A DNA stretch of 64,000 bases from Linum tenue. Its lineage: Eukaryota > Streptophyta > Magnoliopsida > Malpighiales > Linaceae. Made by a program: the position numbers and the translations under genes. The stretch spans positions 7,217,742 through 7,281,741 of the forward strand of contig CAMGYJ010000008.1 of assembly GCA_946122785.1 (NCBI GenBank), in the 5' to 3' direction. This document shows positions 24,169-34,162 of this stretch, piece after piece. The number at the start of each line of letters is the position of its first letter. The stretch's first letter is position 1. Below the pieces are notes generated by a model. It searched no databases. It saw only the letters and a list, made by a program, of their open reading frames with translations, and was not told the origin of the DNA.

Positions 24169-25895
24169 TTATTTGGTCCACCAATGCATGAAATCCTTGC
24201 GCCTGTTGATCTTCTTCTGCAGCTGAAGTATTCCATAGAGTAGGGCCTCAGCAGTTGGAGGGCAACCTGGGACATAGATATCCACAGGGACAATCCTGTC
24301 ACAGCCACGTACGACAGAATACGAGTAGTGATAGTATCCACCACCATTGGCGCAGCTTCCCATGGAGATGACCCATCTGGGCTCTGGCATCTGGTCATAC
24401 ACCCTGTACACACATTTTATCAGCCCATATTAATTCATGGTCTAAAGAAAACAAATATCCTTCACATACGAGGAATGGTGAAGCAAGAGTAACTAGTTCA
24501 ACCATCAACAAGCTGCGACCTTTGAATTATATCAGTTAATCAGAAACAGCAATGCAACTTCTTAAGTTGCTAATTGGAGCAGTTGAGGAGAGCTTCAACT
24601 GGGTTCTTGTACCAAAAAATCAATGCACTAAATCAGAGCCACTTAATTATATAAGCCACCATAATATATCACATAAGAATCTGTTCTTCCTACATGTGTA
24701 TCTAAACTTTCTGTAAGCCAAGTACATCAAACAAGAGTATTCTACTAGCACCCTAAACCTAAACCATTAAAAAAAAAAACTCTTGAGGAAGACATTCTCA
24801 ACACTCTGATAATAAGTATTGACGCTTTACATCAACCCTATTTAACACATCTTTAAGCAACAGCAGCCATTATGTGCTTCTTCACAACCAATCAAATTCA
24901 TGACAACTTAATAACGACTGCTCACACCAAATTTTTCCTCCATAATTGAACATAACCAGATAACCTAGCAACTGATGGTGGATATGATTTGATGAAGAGA
25001 AAGATCAACCTAAGTTAGAGGATCTAGTAAGGAATGGCATTGTAATTATCCCGTAGGACTGTGAAACTCAACTCTAGCTTGAGCAGAAATCCAAATTCCG
25101 CGAAGTGAGGCTATCCAAATTTGTAAGTTGCAAACCTAATGCTCAGAATTTCAATCAAGTTGAGTGCTTTACATTGAAAATGGTAAGAACATTACTTTCT
25201 CCAATAATCTAGGAATTCAATGTTCCTCCTGTTGCTCCGGAATAGACCAACAAACCAACCATCAGTACTAAGCTAACCCCCAACCTCGCCCGCGCAAACA
25301 ACCCAATGATCCCCTCTATTCAAATTCCATGGCTCCCATCAGCATAATTCCTCTAGGGACGCAAAAAACTAGATCGAAAAATAGGAAAAGTAAAATCCTT
25401 TCTACACTAACCCTAAAAAGAAACTGACCCCAATCGGCTGAAAAGATCGGAACCCTAAAATCAGAGATGGACTTACTTGCGAAGAGCAGGGGCCATTTTG
25501 TTCGTAAGGGTACCAGCGACAATCATACAATCGGACTGGCGAGGGCTAGGCCTGAAAATAACCCCAAATCGATCCAGATCGTAGCGAGCGGCACCGGTGT
25601 GCATCATTTCCACAGCGCAGCAAGCGAGCCCGAAAGTCATGGGCCAGATGGAGCCTCGACGGACGTAGTTAATGACATCGTCGACCTTGGAGATCACAAA
25701 CTCGGCCGTCTTTGAGAGCCCCACGGGGGAAGAGGTGGCCGGGGAAGGCGGCGGAGCATAAGAGGTCGGTTTGGTCGCGTTATCGGGGGAAAGCGAGGGG
25801 ATGGTTGTATGAAGAGAAGCGGCGGCGGCAGCGCGGTGGTTGGCGAGGAGGAGCGGGAGGCGAGAAGCGGAGTTCCTGGTGATCAGCGCCATCAT
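24169..25895 (-). CDS. Complex I 20 kDa subunit (PSST/NDUFS7), mitochondrial
   Basis: Subunit of mitochondrial NADH:ubiquinone oxidoreductase that holds Fe-S cluster N2, the last redox centre before ubiquinone. Two exons (25895-25477 and 24403-24169) give 217 aa. The N-terminus (about 1-55) is Arg/Ala/Ser-rich with few acids, as for a mitochondrial presequence. The NuoB-like core follows: [24 protein letters not shown] (Cys92 and Cys93), [16 protein letters not shown] (Cys157) and [18 protein letters not shown] (Cys187). All four cluster ligands are kept. Two Met codons start the frame (25895 and 25892); either could be used. The intron is about 1.07 kb. Confidence 0.96.
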
Positions 25896-26144
25896 TTCTG
25901 GAGGCAGGGAAGTGAGTCGGCGATCGCAGCGTCTCCCTCTATAAATGATGGTTGGGTCAGGGGAGGAAAGGAGCCTTGCCGATTGCCACCGGAGAGCTGT
26001 ATGTGTCCACAGCATGAACCGCAAGAGAGAAGGACGATATTGTCTTTTCGCTGATTTTAGGATAACTACGGATTTCACCTAAAGTTTGGTGAGGCCTACA
26101 ATTTGGTCACACATTTTATATTTTCGCTGATATATATTCTGGTC

Positions 26145-26305
26145 CTTAAATTTGTAGATTTTTTTTTTTTTAATAAGGGTGATATATGTTTTTTTTGTTT
26201 TGTTATTAGGTACTACTAAAGGGACTCGAACCTGGGACCTCCAGGTTCATGACTAGTGGTATTACCACTAGACCAATCCCTTGTTCGTCTTAAATTTGTA
26301 GATTT
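26145..26305 (-). mobile_element. tRNA-derived SINE with 17-bp target duplication
   Basis: The element spans 26162-26288 in minus orientation. Its head resembles a tRNA: A box TGGTCTAGTGGT and B box GGTTCGAGTCC, followed by an A-rich tail that appears as the poly-T at 26162-26173. It is flanked by an exact direct repeat, CTTAAATTTGTAGATTT, at 26145-26161 and 26289-26305, as left by target-primed insertion. Its short length and tRNA head fit a plant SINE. The acceptor and anticodon stems do not form, so it is not a working tRNA. Confidence 0.85.
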
Positions 26306-26589
26306 ACTAGTTACCCGTTGAAATGAACGATTATTCGATTAAGGCGCAACTAAAAAAATTCCGAACATGCATAAAAGGTATGTTTACTGTTTTGGTTTCG
26401 GAGCTCCTAAAATCAAATCTATGTGCAATTAGGCTCTCTTCCTATATATATGGATAAGCAACACCGAGCAATGCATACACATCCTCACATCTTCATCAAA
26501 CAATTAATCAATCGCTCTCGCTTTCTGATCGCTTGCACGCCACAAAAAATATCTGAAGAAGTTAACCAAGAGCCCCGATTGTCGTAACA

Positions 26590-26850
26590 ATGTCGACAAG
26601 TGCAGCGAGAAAAAGTTTATCACCCTGAAGAGCAGCGACGACGAGCCGTTCCAAGTGGGAGGCGGTGGCAGTGCAATCACAAACAATCAAGCACATGATC
26701 AAGGATGACTGTGTCGACGACTCACCCCGATCCCCAATGACCAACATCATCGGCGGGATTCTAGCCAAAGTGATCAAGTTCTACAAGAAGCACAAGTGCA
26801 CTCCTCAATATGTTGTCGACTTGAAGGAGTGAGACGCGGATTTCGTTTAA
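26590..26850 (+). pseudogene. SKP1/ASK-like pseudogene fragment
   Basis: Begins like plant SKP1 proteins (MSTS then RKKFITLKSSD). It shifts frame at least twice to reach SQTIKHMIKDDCVDDS and TNIIGGILAKVIKFYKKH, then meets a TGA where family members have the Trp of the AWDADFV motif. SKP1 is the cullin-F-box adaptor of SCF ubiquitin ligases. The C-terminal F-box-binding half is missing. The frameshifts and stop show it is not functional. Confidence 0.8.
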
Positions 26851-28049
26851 GAATGAGTGATGATTTGAGCATCGAGGCATGCATTCAAAATTAATTGGGG
26901 GTTCGAAGAGCTCCTAGAAGTGATAGACAATTCAATGGTCGAGCATAGGATCAGGTTCTATATATTCATTGTTTTTTCAATCCTATCTAGTATTTTAATT
27001 CCTTAATTTTCACTTTTTAATTCCTTTGAAGTACTTAAACTTTATAATGTTTCATTTGAGTCCTTCCACTTGCAACATTATGTTATTAATTATTTTGATA
27101 AACTTGTGTCAGTTCCTTAATTTCAATGATTTTGGAAGATGTAGAAAATCATATTTTGATAGTTATGTTTTATAAATATACTTCTGGATTTATGATTTGA
27201 AATCAATTTTTTTTTCAAAAAATTAAAAATCCCAAATGTAGGAATGTTACTGACGAATTTGGACTTCCAGCCATTGAAAGCAACTAAAATACTACACATG
27301 TATGATTGATTTCTCTTTATAGTTCAAAATTTATATTGAAAAAGTGCTAAAATTTGTAGGTTTATTGCTATTATAAAATTTTTCGCCAACATCTCGACTA
27401 ATGGAAAGGGATGTGTCTCTATTGTTTGCTTTAGGGTTAGCTGGAAATCTACTGAAACCATCTGTGATGAGTTCCCGGTGGGACTCTATGTTATGGTCTC
27501 TGATGACCATCTCACTTGTCTTATGATCCTAGAAAAGATGCTCAAAACTTGCAAGCATGAAGTGCAATATATGCAGTAGAGTGGAAGAAGCCCTATCAGT
27601 TCTGGAGGGAAGAAAAAATGATATGATATCGTCATTAGGGATGTTCATATGTCAGACATGGACGAAGTCAAATTGTTGGAGCACGTCGATGTTGACATGG
27701 ATTTGCATGTTATGATAATGTTTGTGGATGATCAAAAGAGTGATGATGAAGGGAGTAACTCATGGTGCTTGTGATTACCTGATTACGTCTGTCTGTATTG
27801 AGGCTTTGAAGAGCATATTGCACCATGTGGTACGAAATGCTAGGGATAAGTGAAAGGAAGTGGAGAAGCAGTCTGGGAGTGCGGATGACAGGGAGCAGCC
27901 GAAGTAGTTCAATGATGATGATTACTCTTCTTCGGTCAACGAAGGTAATTGGAGAAAGTCAAAGAGAAGGAAAGATTACAATGAGAATGGAGATGATAGG
28001 GATTACACTTCCTACACACCTGAGGTGGAAATACGAGAGCACCGCGAAT
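26851..28049. other. AT-rich region with a degenerate, unrecognised coding-like patch
   Basis: Between about 27400 and 28049 several open stretches in different frames look protein-like on the plus strand (for example [18 protein letters not shown], then an acidic/basic patch with KSKRRKDYNENGDD). Stops and frame changes separate them. The style recalls N-terminal parts of transposases, but I cannot assign a family. The rest is AT-rich without features. Confidence 0.3.
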
Positions 28050-28689
28050 CAATGCAGTCAAAAGCGCGATTCTACCTAGAAGCGGAAAAGGGGTAAAATC
28101 GTAAAGCGTAGAATTAAAGCGTAAAAGCGTAAGTTTTTGACGCATACTGTAAAAGAACTAAAAATATGTTAAGTACGACATATACTATGAAAAATATAAG
28201 TGCTCAAAATTCAGATAAGTTAATAAATACTTACAATTCATGTCTAAAGTAGAGCAACTTATAGTCTCTTAATAATAAGTTCATAAATATAAATCTTATA
28301 AAAAATGTCACCTTCCCCTCCATGCTAATGAATTTGAGAAGAGCCAAGATAGTGAATTAGATTACTTTATTGAAGTTCATAATGCATCCAAGTATCTGGT
28401 ATGTATCTTTTAATCTTAAAAGTATCATATTGTCGGTGATTTATTTTTAAAATTTACTTTTTATAATTAATTTCATGAAAAGAAGACCCATTCAGTGAAG
28501 TAAAAGCGTAAAAACGTAAAGCGTTTAAGTGAACTAGAAGCGTAAAAACGTAAGTTTTTAAGTTTTAAAGCGTAATTTAGTATGATTTTATACACTAAAG
28601 TTTTAACATAGAAACGAAAGCGTTTTGGTGACCTAGAAGCGTAAAATCGTAAGTTTTTAAGTTTTAAAGCGCACTGCATTGCCGCGAAT
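28042..28689. mobile_element. Non-autonomous hAT-like element with 8-bp target duplication
   Basis: The element is 28050-28681 (632 bp). It begins CAATGCAGT and ends with the exact inverse ACTGCATTG. An 8-bp direct repeat CCGCGAAT flanks it (28042-28049 and 28682-28689), the size typical of hAT elements. Inside, units of the kind AAGCGTAAAATCGTAAGTTTT recur near both ends, giving subterminal repeats. It carries no transposase. It interrupts the degenerate coding-like patch to its left. Confidence 0.78.
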
Positions 28690-29540
28690 AACACAATAAC
28701 AAAATTGTATTGACTTTGAAACGGTATATCACTTAGAATGAAGACAATAACTTTATATGTTTTGTTTGAGAACAAACTCAAATATGTAAATATAAATTTC
28801 ACATATGTAATTTAATTTACTCCAATATCTCAATTGTGCGTACGATATAAAACACAAAAACTCCCTTGATCTAACGCGTAGCTTTGTTGGGTGCAAATTA
28901 TATGTGATACATACATATTTCTCGAGCAAATCTCTACATAAAAAAATTAGTACCCAAGTTTAACAATATAACAATATTTCACACTCAACCACAACCTAAC
29001 CTATGTGATAATATATTCATGTGTGTATTTAAATATAGTTAGTGGAATTGCAAAACTCTCCATTCAACAACATTTTTGTGCATGGCACAAGAGACTAAAT
29101 GTGTGATGTTTTCTGTTCATAGAATTTATGTGAGGGTTTGTTTTCACAAGTAAACCTCTTTCAACGCTATACTAAGCTCTACTGAATTTGGGCTTCATAA
29201 TAATTTTAGATTGTAGAGTGCTGTGACTGGTTTGGAATTGAGTGAAATCATAAAAAATTAATGAATGGTAAGCATAATTATTGGTTTCATATAAGGGTGG
29301 GGAATGATAGGATGCCTAAAGCATTAGTAGAATCACCTTTTTTATTTGGTTCAGTAAATTCTTTCAAAAGTAAAAACAAATAAAAAACCGATGATATCGA
29401 AACCAGAGTGAACTAAACTGAATCAAAATACACACTCGATCTGACCCTGATCCTGGTTTGTTTCATGCCTTTCGGGGAGACTTAAATGCAAAACAAAGAA
29501 GTTCGAGGACTGAATGTATAATTTACTACCGAAAATGGTT
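28690..29540. other. AT-rich spacer between two hAT-type insertions
   Basis: No coding or RNA feature recognised. Confidence 0.5.
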
Positions 29541-30231
29541 ATTACAAACAGTGGAGGATCCAGGGGGTGGCCACCCCGGGCCAGGGCCCAGCCCTCCTCT
29601 GGATTCGAAGCTAGTATATTCCATATAAATTTTTCGATTTTGGATATACGACCTAGTGTTATTTTATAATAAGATTGTGTGTAATTTGAAAAAATGGTTC
29701 ACATGAACATATTCAAACCAAAACTTCAAATTTATCTTAGAATTTCTAGGCGCAATGATTTTCTTCTAAAGAAAAACAATGAAACCTGAAATTCTTAAAA
29801 GTCTAAAACGTAAAAGACAAATAGAAATATGAGGTTTGTTCTCTTTAAAAATTACTAGAGCAGCTGGTGAAAATATGATTGCACACACAATAAAAATTGA
29901 TTAGTAAATTGATTTGTCTAGTGTTGACGTTGCTCGTTTCAGCGGCTACTACAGAGAAATTTTTTTCAACAATAAAACATGTGAAAACTGATTTGCGCAA
30001 TAAGATGAGCGATGAATTTCTCGATGATTGCTTAACTATTTTATTTGAAAGAGAGTATACTATTGGTATGGATGTAGACTCCATTATCGATGAATTCACT
30101 ATATTAAAATACAGTCGTGTACAATAGATATTTAAAAAAATCAAGGTTATTTTTCTTTTACGGTATCTCATATTTTTAATGAAATCCGACCAAGTGCTCT
30201 ACTATGTTCTGGATCCGCCGCTGATTACAAA
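29541..30231 (+). mobile_element. hAT transposon deletion derivative with transposase C-terminus
   Basis: The element is 29549-30223 (675 bp). The ends are CAGTGGAGGATCCAG and CTGGATCCGCCGCTG, imperfect inverted repeats. The 8-bp target duplication ATTACAAA is exact (29541-29548 and 30224-30231). The frame 29897-30127 encodes the hAT C-terminal dimerisation region (LVSAATTEKFFSTIKHVKTDLRNKM...LDDCLTILFEREY), with the typical Ser-Ala-Thr-Thr-Glu-x-x-Phe-Ser core. The DDE catalytic core is gone, so this is a non-autonomous internal-deletion copy. Confidence 0.9.
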
Positions 30232-30937
30232 AGGCCAAACGGACCGCAGACGAAAAATCCTAGGTGCTAGGACCGTTGAAATGTTGTGAAGAGATCATAA
30301 GCCGAGAAAAAAGAATCCTAAAGTCGGTAAAAGCCAAACCTTGCAATCCAAAATCCAGATGATGAGCCAGAGATAAGAGGACAAAAAAAAAATGTGGGAA
30401 AGTCGTTTAAAATAATTTCTTTTCCTAGGCATAGATAGCCTTGCGCTTCTTGGAAGTAGTTAATGACTTTCAGAATTTATATGTGATTTTTCATAGATCA
30501 AAATAATAATAATATAATAGTGAATTAGTAGGTAAAAGTCCCTCTTTATCATATCTTTGGTAAGTTTTGACTCCTAATTCTTGGTTCAGTAGTAATATCA
30601 TTAGTTTTAAACGTAAAGATTTCAGGTTGGAATATGAGTATTACCTCAATAATTGCTTGTTAATTTGAGGCTCGACTCATAATTTGCTTGTTAATTTGAG
30701 TTATATAATGAGCAAAATAAGGGAAACGAGATACTTTCGTAGAACCGGTTAGATTGAAAGGATTTAATTGTAATGAAATGAAGTATAAGGACCGATTGTG
30801 CACTGTACAACTAGCTAGAAGGACCAAATTGTTAATTTATTTAATGAAAGAGGTAGCAACTTGCAAAATCCCATCTAATTCCAAGTCATATTTCTCTCTC
30901 TTCTTCGTTCTCTCCCTCCATCTCTGTCACCGAAGCT
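30232..30937. other. Intergenic, upstream of PPR gene
   Basis: AT-rich. The last 100 bases (CT-rich, CTCTCTCTTCTTCG) are the likely 5' leader of the PPR gene. No other feature seen. Confidence 0.5.
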
Positions 30938-32482
30938 ATGGCTTTTCGACCTCTCGCTTCCAAAACGAGACCCTTCTTTTTCAGCTCTCACTTCCGCTTT
31001 CTCGCCTCTCTCGCCCCACAGACCTTCCAAACCCAGCCGTTGCCAGAGCTGGTAAGCGAGATTTCCCGCCTTCTCAGCGACCATAGGAATCCGCACCACG
31101 ATTTGGAGCTCTCACTCCGCGCTTATCGGCCGCAAATCTCCGCGGAGGCCGTCGAGCAGGTGTTGAAGCGCTGCAGGAATCTAGGGTTCCCTGCTCACAG
31201 GTTCTTTCTTTGGGCCAAGAGTATTCCTGGGTTTCAACACAGTGCCCATAGCTATCACATTCTGGTGGACATTTTAGGAGCTAGCAGGCAGTTCGCTATA
31301 CTATGGGATTTCTTGATAGAAATGAGAGATTCTCGTGATTTTGAGGTCAATTCAGAGACTTTATGGCTTGTATTTAGAGCTTATAGCAGGGCTAACCTCC
31401 CGAATGATGCCATTCGAGCTTTCGGCAGAATGGCAGAGTTTGATTTGAAGCCTGGGATTAATGATCTCGACCAGCTTGTATATGCGCTTTGCAAACGCAG
31501 GCATGTGAAGCAGGCCCAGGATTTTGTTGATAGTGTTAAGCATGAGATCCAGCCGACGGTGAAAACGTATAGTATATTGGTGCGGGGATGGGGAAACATT
31601 GGGGACATGGAATCTGCTCGGAAGGTGTTTGATGAAATGCTTCAACGAGGGTGTGCGGTCGATGTACCTGCGTACAACAGCTTGTTGGAAGCTTTATGCA
31701 AGGGAGGGAACCTCGATGAAGCGTATAACATGTTCCGAGAAATGGGTTCTCGCGGAATCCAACCTGATGCTGGTAGCTATGCGATATTCGTTCGTGCATA
31801 CTGTGAGGCAAATGATATTCATTCGGCTTTCCGGGTGCTTGATAGAATGAAAAGATACAATCTTCTGGCCAATGTGTTCACATATAATTGTGTCATAAAG
31901 AAGCTCTGTAAGACGGATAGAGTAGACGAGGCCTACCAGCTTCTTGATGAGATGCTGGAGAAGGGGGTTACTCCTGATGCATGGAGTTACAACGCGATAC
32001 TAGCATATCATTGCGAGCATTCAGAGGTCAACAGAGCTACCAACCTGGTTTCCCGAATGACAAAAGATGGCTGCTTGCCTGATCGGCATAGCTACAACAT
32101 GGTGCTGAAATTGCTATTAAGGGTTGGTAGATTCGACAGAGCAACCCAAGTATGGGAGAGCATGGAGGAGAACAAGTTTTATTCATCTGTTTCGACCTAT
32201 GCGGTTATGATTCATGGTCTGTGCAAGAAAAGGGGTAAGCTTGAAGAGGCATGTAAGTATTTTGAGATGATGCTTGATGAGGGCATTCCACCATATTCTT
32301 CCACTATTGAGATGCTGAGAAACCGACTTATCGGGTTGGGTCTAATGGATACCATCGAGATACTTGGTGGTAAAATGGAAAGAAGCTCTTGTTGTTCAAT
32401 ACAGGAGCTGGCTGCTGAAATGAGAGGCCATAAGAGTCATGTGAGGTCCAGAAGGGAAGTGACAGAGTCTGAAAGTGATTGA
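30938..32482 (+). CDS. P-class pentatricopeptide repeat protein
   Basis: Intronless 514-aa gene, usual for plant PPRs. The N-terminus (MAFRPLASKTRPFFFSSHFRF) is basic and hydroxylated with no acids in the first 35 residues, as in organelle presequences; mitochondria are likely. Roughly nine to ten 35-residue P-type motifs run from about residue 105 to 460, for example YSILVRGWGNIGDMESARKVF, YNSLLEALCKGGNLDEAYNMF and YNCVIKKLCKTDRVDEAYQLL. There is no E/DYW tail, so a role in RNA stability, splicing or translation is more likely than C-to-U editing. The RNA target is unknown. A CT-rich leader precedes the start and no stops interrupt the frame. Confidence 0.94.
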   Translation: MAFRPLASKTRPFFFSSHFRFLASLAPQTFQTQPLPELVSEISRLLSDHRNPHHDLELSLRAYRPQISAEAVEQVLKRCRNLGFPAHRFFLWAKSIPGFQHSAHSYHILVDILGASRQFAILWDFLIEMRDSRDFEVNSETLWLVFRAYSRANLPNDAIRAFGRMAEFDLKPGINDLDQLVYALCKRRHVKQAQDFVDSVKHEIQPTVKTYSILVRGWGNIGDMESARKVFDEMLQRGCAVDVPAYNSLLEALCKGGNLDEAYNMFREMGSRGIQPDAGSYAIFVRAYCEANDIHSAFRVLDRMKRYNLLANVFTYNCVIKKLCKTDRVDEAYQLLDEMLEKGVTPDAWSYNAILAYHCEHSEVNRATNLVSRMTKDGCLPDRHSYNMVLKLLLRVGRFDRATQVWESMEENKFYSSVSTYAVMIHGLCKKRGKLEEACKYFEMMLDEGIPPYSSTIEMLRNRLIGLGLMDTIEILGGKMERSSCCSIQELAAEMRGHKSHVRSRREVTESESD

Positions 32483-32569
32483 ATACTGAAACATTCTCGT
32501 ACATATGAAATGTGGCTACTCTTTATTGCCCCAACTTCTTCACTATTGTTTCAATTTTTGGCGTTTTCT

Positions 32570-32863
32570 GTGTGGGGACTAAAAGAGCTGATGTGACGAG
32601 GACTTTCGGGATAACTGGTAGATGTGATGGGGGCTGAAGTGTTGACGATGAAGGAGACATCTCAGAATGTTTTCTATGTCACAGATGTAATGGGGAAATT
32701 GGCGGATGGGAAGATAATGGAGTATGTTAGGGGAAAGATAGGGTTGAGTTGCTTGCAGGTAAAGGAACTGCCACCCCTGGTGTACCACAAGGATGGTGGG
32801 GAGAGGGTTGGGCATGCGGTTGCTGTCGGGAAGTTGGGAGAACAATTATCCAATGTCTGTTAG
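32570..32863 (+). pseudogene. ACT-domain (ACR-type) gene fragment
   Basis: The frame 32624-32863 encodes AEVLTMKETSQNVFYVTD followed by VMGKLADGKIMEYVRGKIG and LSCLQVKELP. This is the second half of an ACT domain as in plant ACR proteins, which are amino-acid-sensing regulators with several ACT repeats. An upstream piece (RADVTRTF at about 32583) belongs to the same domain but is separated by stops. No other ACR exons are nearby. It is probably a dead fragment carried in by duplication or a transposon. Confidence 0.6.
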
Positions 32864-33524
32864 CACTTAGCAGCAAGGAAGGTCAAAAGAGACATGGCAA
32901 AGGATTGGTTGACTGACAATACCTCAGGCGCAGCCAAGTATGTGATTCTGTTTTCAATTTAATAGAGAAATAGGTGGCTGCTATGTAGTGTAGATGAACT
33001 ACATGGATGAGAAGGTCTTGGGTATGTCTGCAACAGATTGGATTAGTCTTATAAGGAGAAATGGAAAGGTTGAATGCATTTAAATTAAAGGAATACATAT
33101 ATAGATGATGAACCATTTTACTCCATTAGAGCCATGTTCAGTTGATATAATTGCAGGAACACTTCATGAAGGGATTCAATAGTTAGTCTCCTTCCTTGGA
33201 TACACAACCTCATGTCTAGAGATACATAAGGAGTTCATGGTTGGATGTTGTATGTTTTTGTACAGAGTCTTTGTGCATTTTTCTTAAGCAATAATATGGT
33301 CATCAATAGTAAAAAAACATATGTGCAGGCTGCTCCCAGGAGTTCCTTAGCTCCCCATCTCTAAAACTCTGTTTTTCCATGGTTAGTCGTGTTTTTCCAT
33401 CTCTAAAACTCATCTGGAGTCTATAGCTAATATAGTACTGGTGGCCTTAGTCGATACTTGGTTGCTTGCTACAAATAAAACCACCAACATGCTGCAAAAA
33501 TTGACTACATACCAATACCGATCC
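32864..33524. other. Intergenic between ACT fragment and P450 3' end
   Basis: Low-complexity and AT-rich. It probably includes the 3' flank of the minus-strand P450. A short duplication (GTTTTTCCATCTCTAAAACTC-like) occurs at 33355-33410. Nothing else is supported. Confidence 0.45.
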
Positions 33525-33689
33525 TCATCCTCTTCTCTTGATCATGACGGGCAACCCACCTCTCATCCTGAGAAGCAGCGACAACACGTAAGGTGGGTTC
33601 ATCATCCTCTCTGGACTCGCACCTCCGTCGACGGGCAACACTTGGAAGTCCATCATCACCGCCGACGCAATCGCCTTCATCTGTATATA

Positions 33690-34162
33690 TGATGAATTTG
33701 CTAATATGATCTTATTGATGGAAAGCTGGAGCAGAGCATGGGTGAGGTATGGACGATGGCAGCTGTTGTCTGGAGTGCAACTGGAGCACATGGGAGTCAT
33801 GGGTGGCTGCTGGACAATATGGGTGACTGCAAGCTTGATGGAGGCAGACCATTGATGAAGGCTGAAGTTGGTTTACAGTTGGAAACCATCAATGCATTAA
33901 TGGTTTCCTACATTGGTTGATATGATTTGGTTGATATGATTTTATTGATGGAAAGCTTAATTGTTACAATGGGTTCCTAATCTATTTATACAAGGAAGAA
34001 GAACAACAATGAACAATAAACAACAATAAGACCCATACTGGAAGCATGGGTGTGCTGGAGGAGCATGGGTGATAGCAGACCATTATCTTCCAGCTCATAG
34101 GAGTAATGGTTGTTGCAGGTGGGTGGTTGTTGCAGTAGTGATAACATTGATGATTTCCTACA
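33690..34162 (-). repeat. 3' LTR of the P450-disrupting element, with an extra divergent LTR-like unit
   Basis: Compared with the 244-bp right LTR, this copy has about 230 extra bases. The insert starts after ATTGATGGAAAGC, ends with GTTTCCTACA (like an LTR end) and is followed by TTGATATGATTTTATTGATGGAAAGC (like an LTR start). It therefore looks like a diverged second LTR joined head to tail. Confidence 0.75.

Noticed and set aside
26205..26282. Possible second tRNA gene (A and B boxes present)
   Set aside because: The acceptor and anticodon stems do not form, and the segment is bounded by a 17-bp target duplication with an A-rich tail, so it is a SINE.
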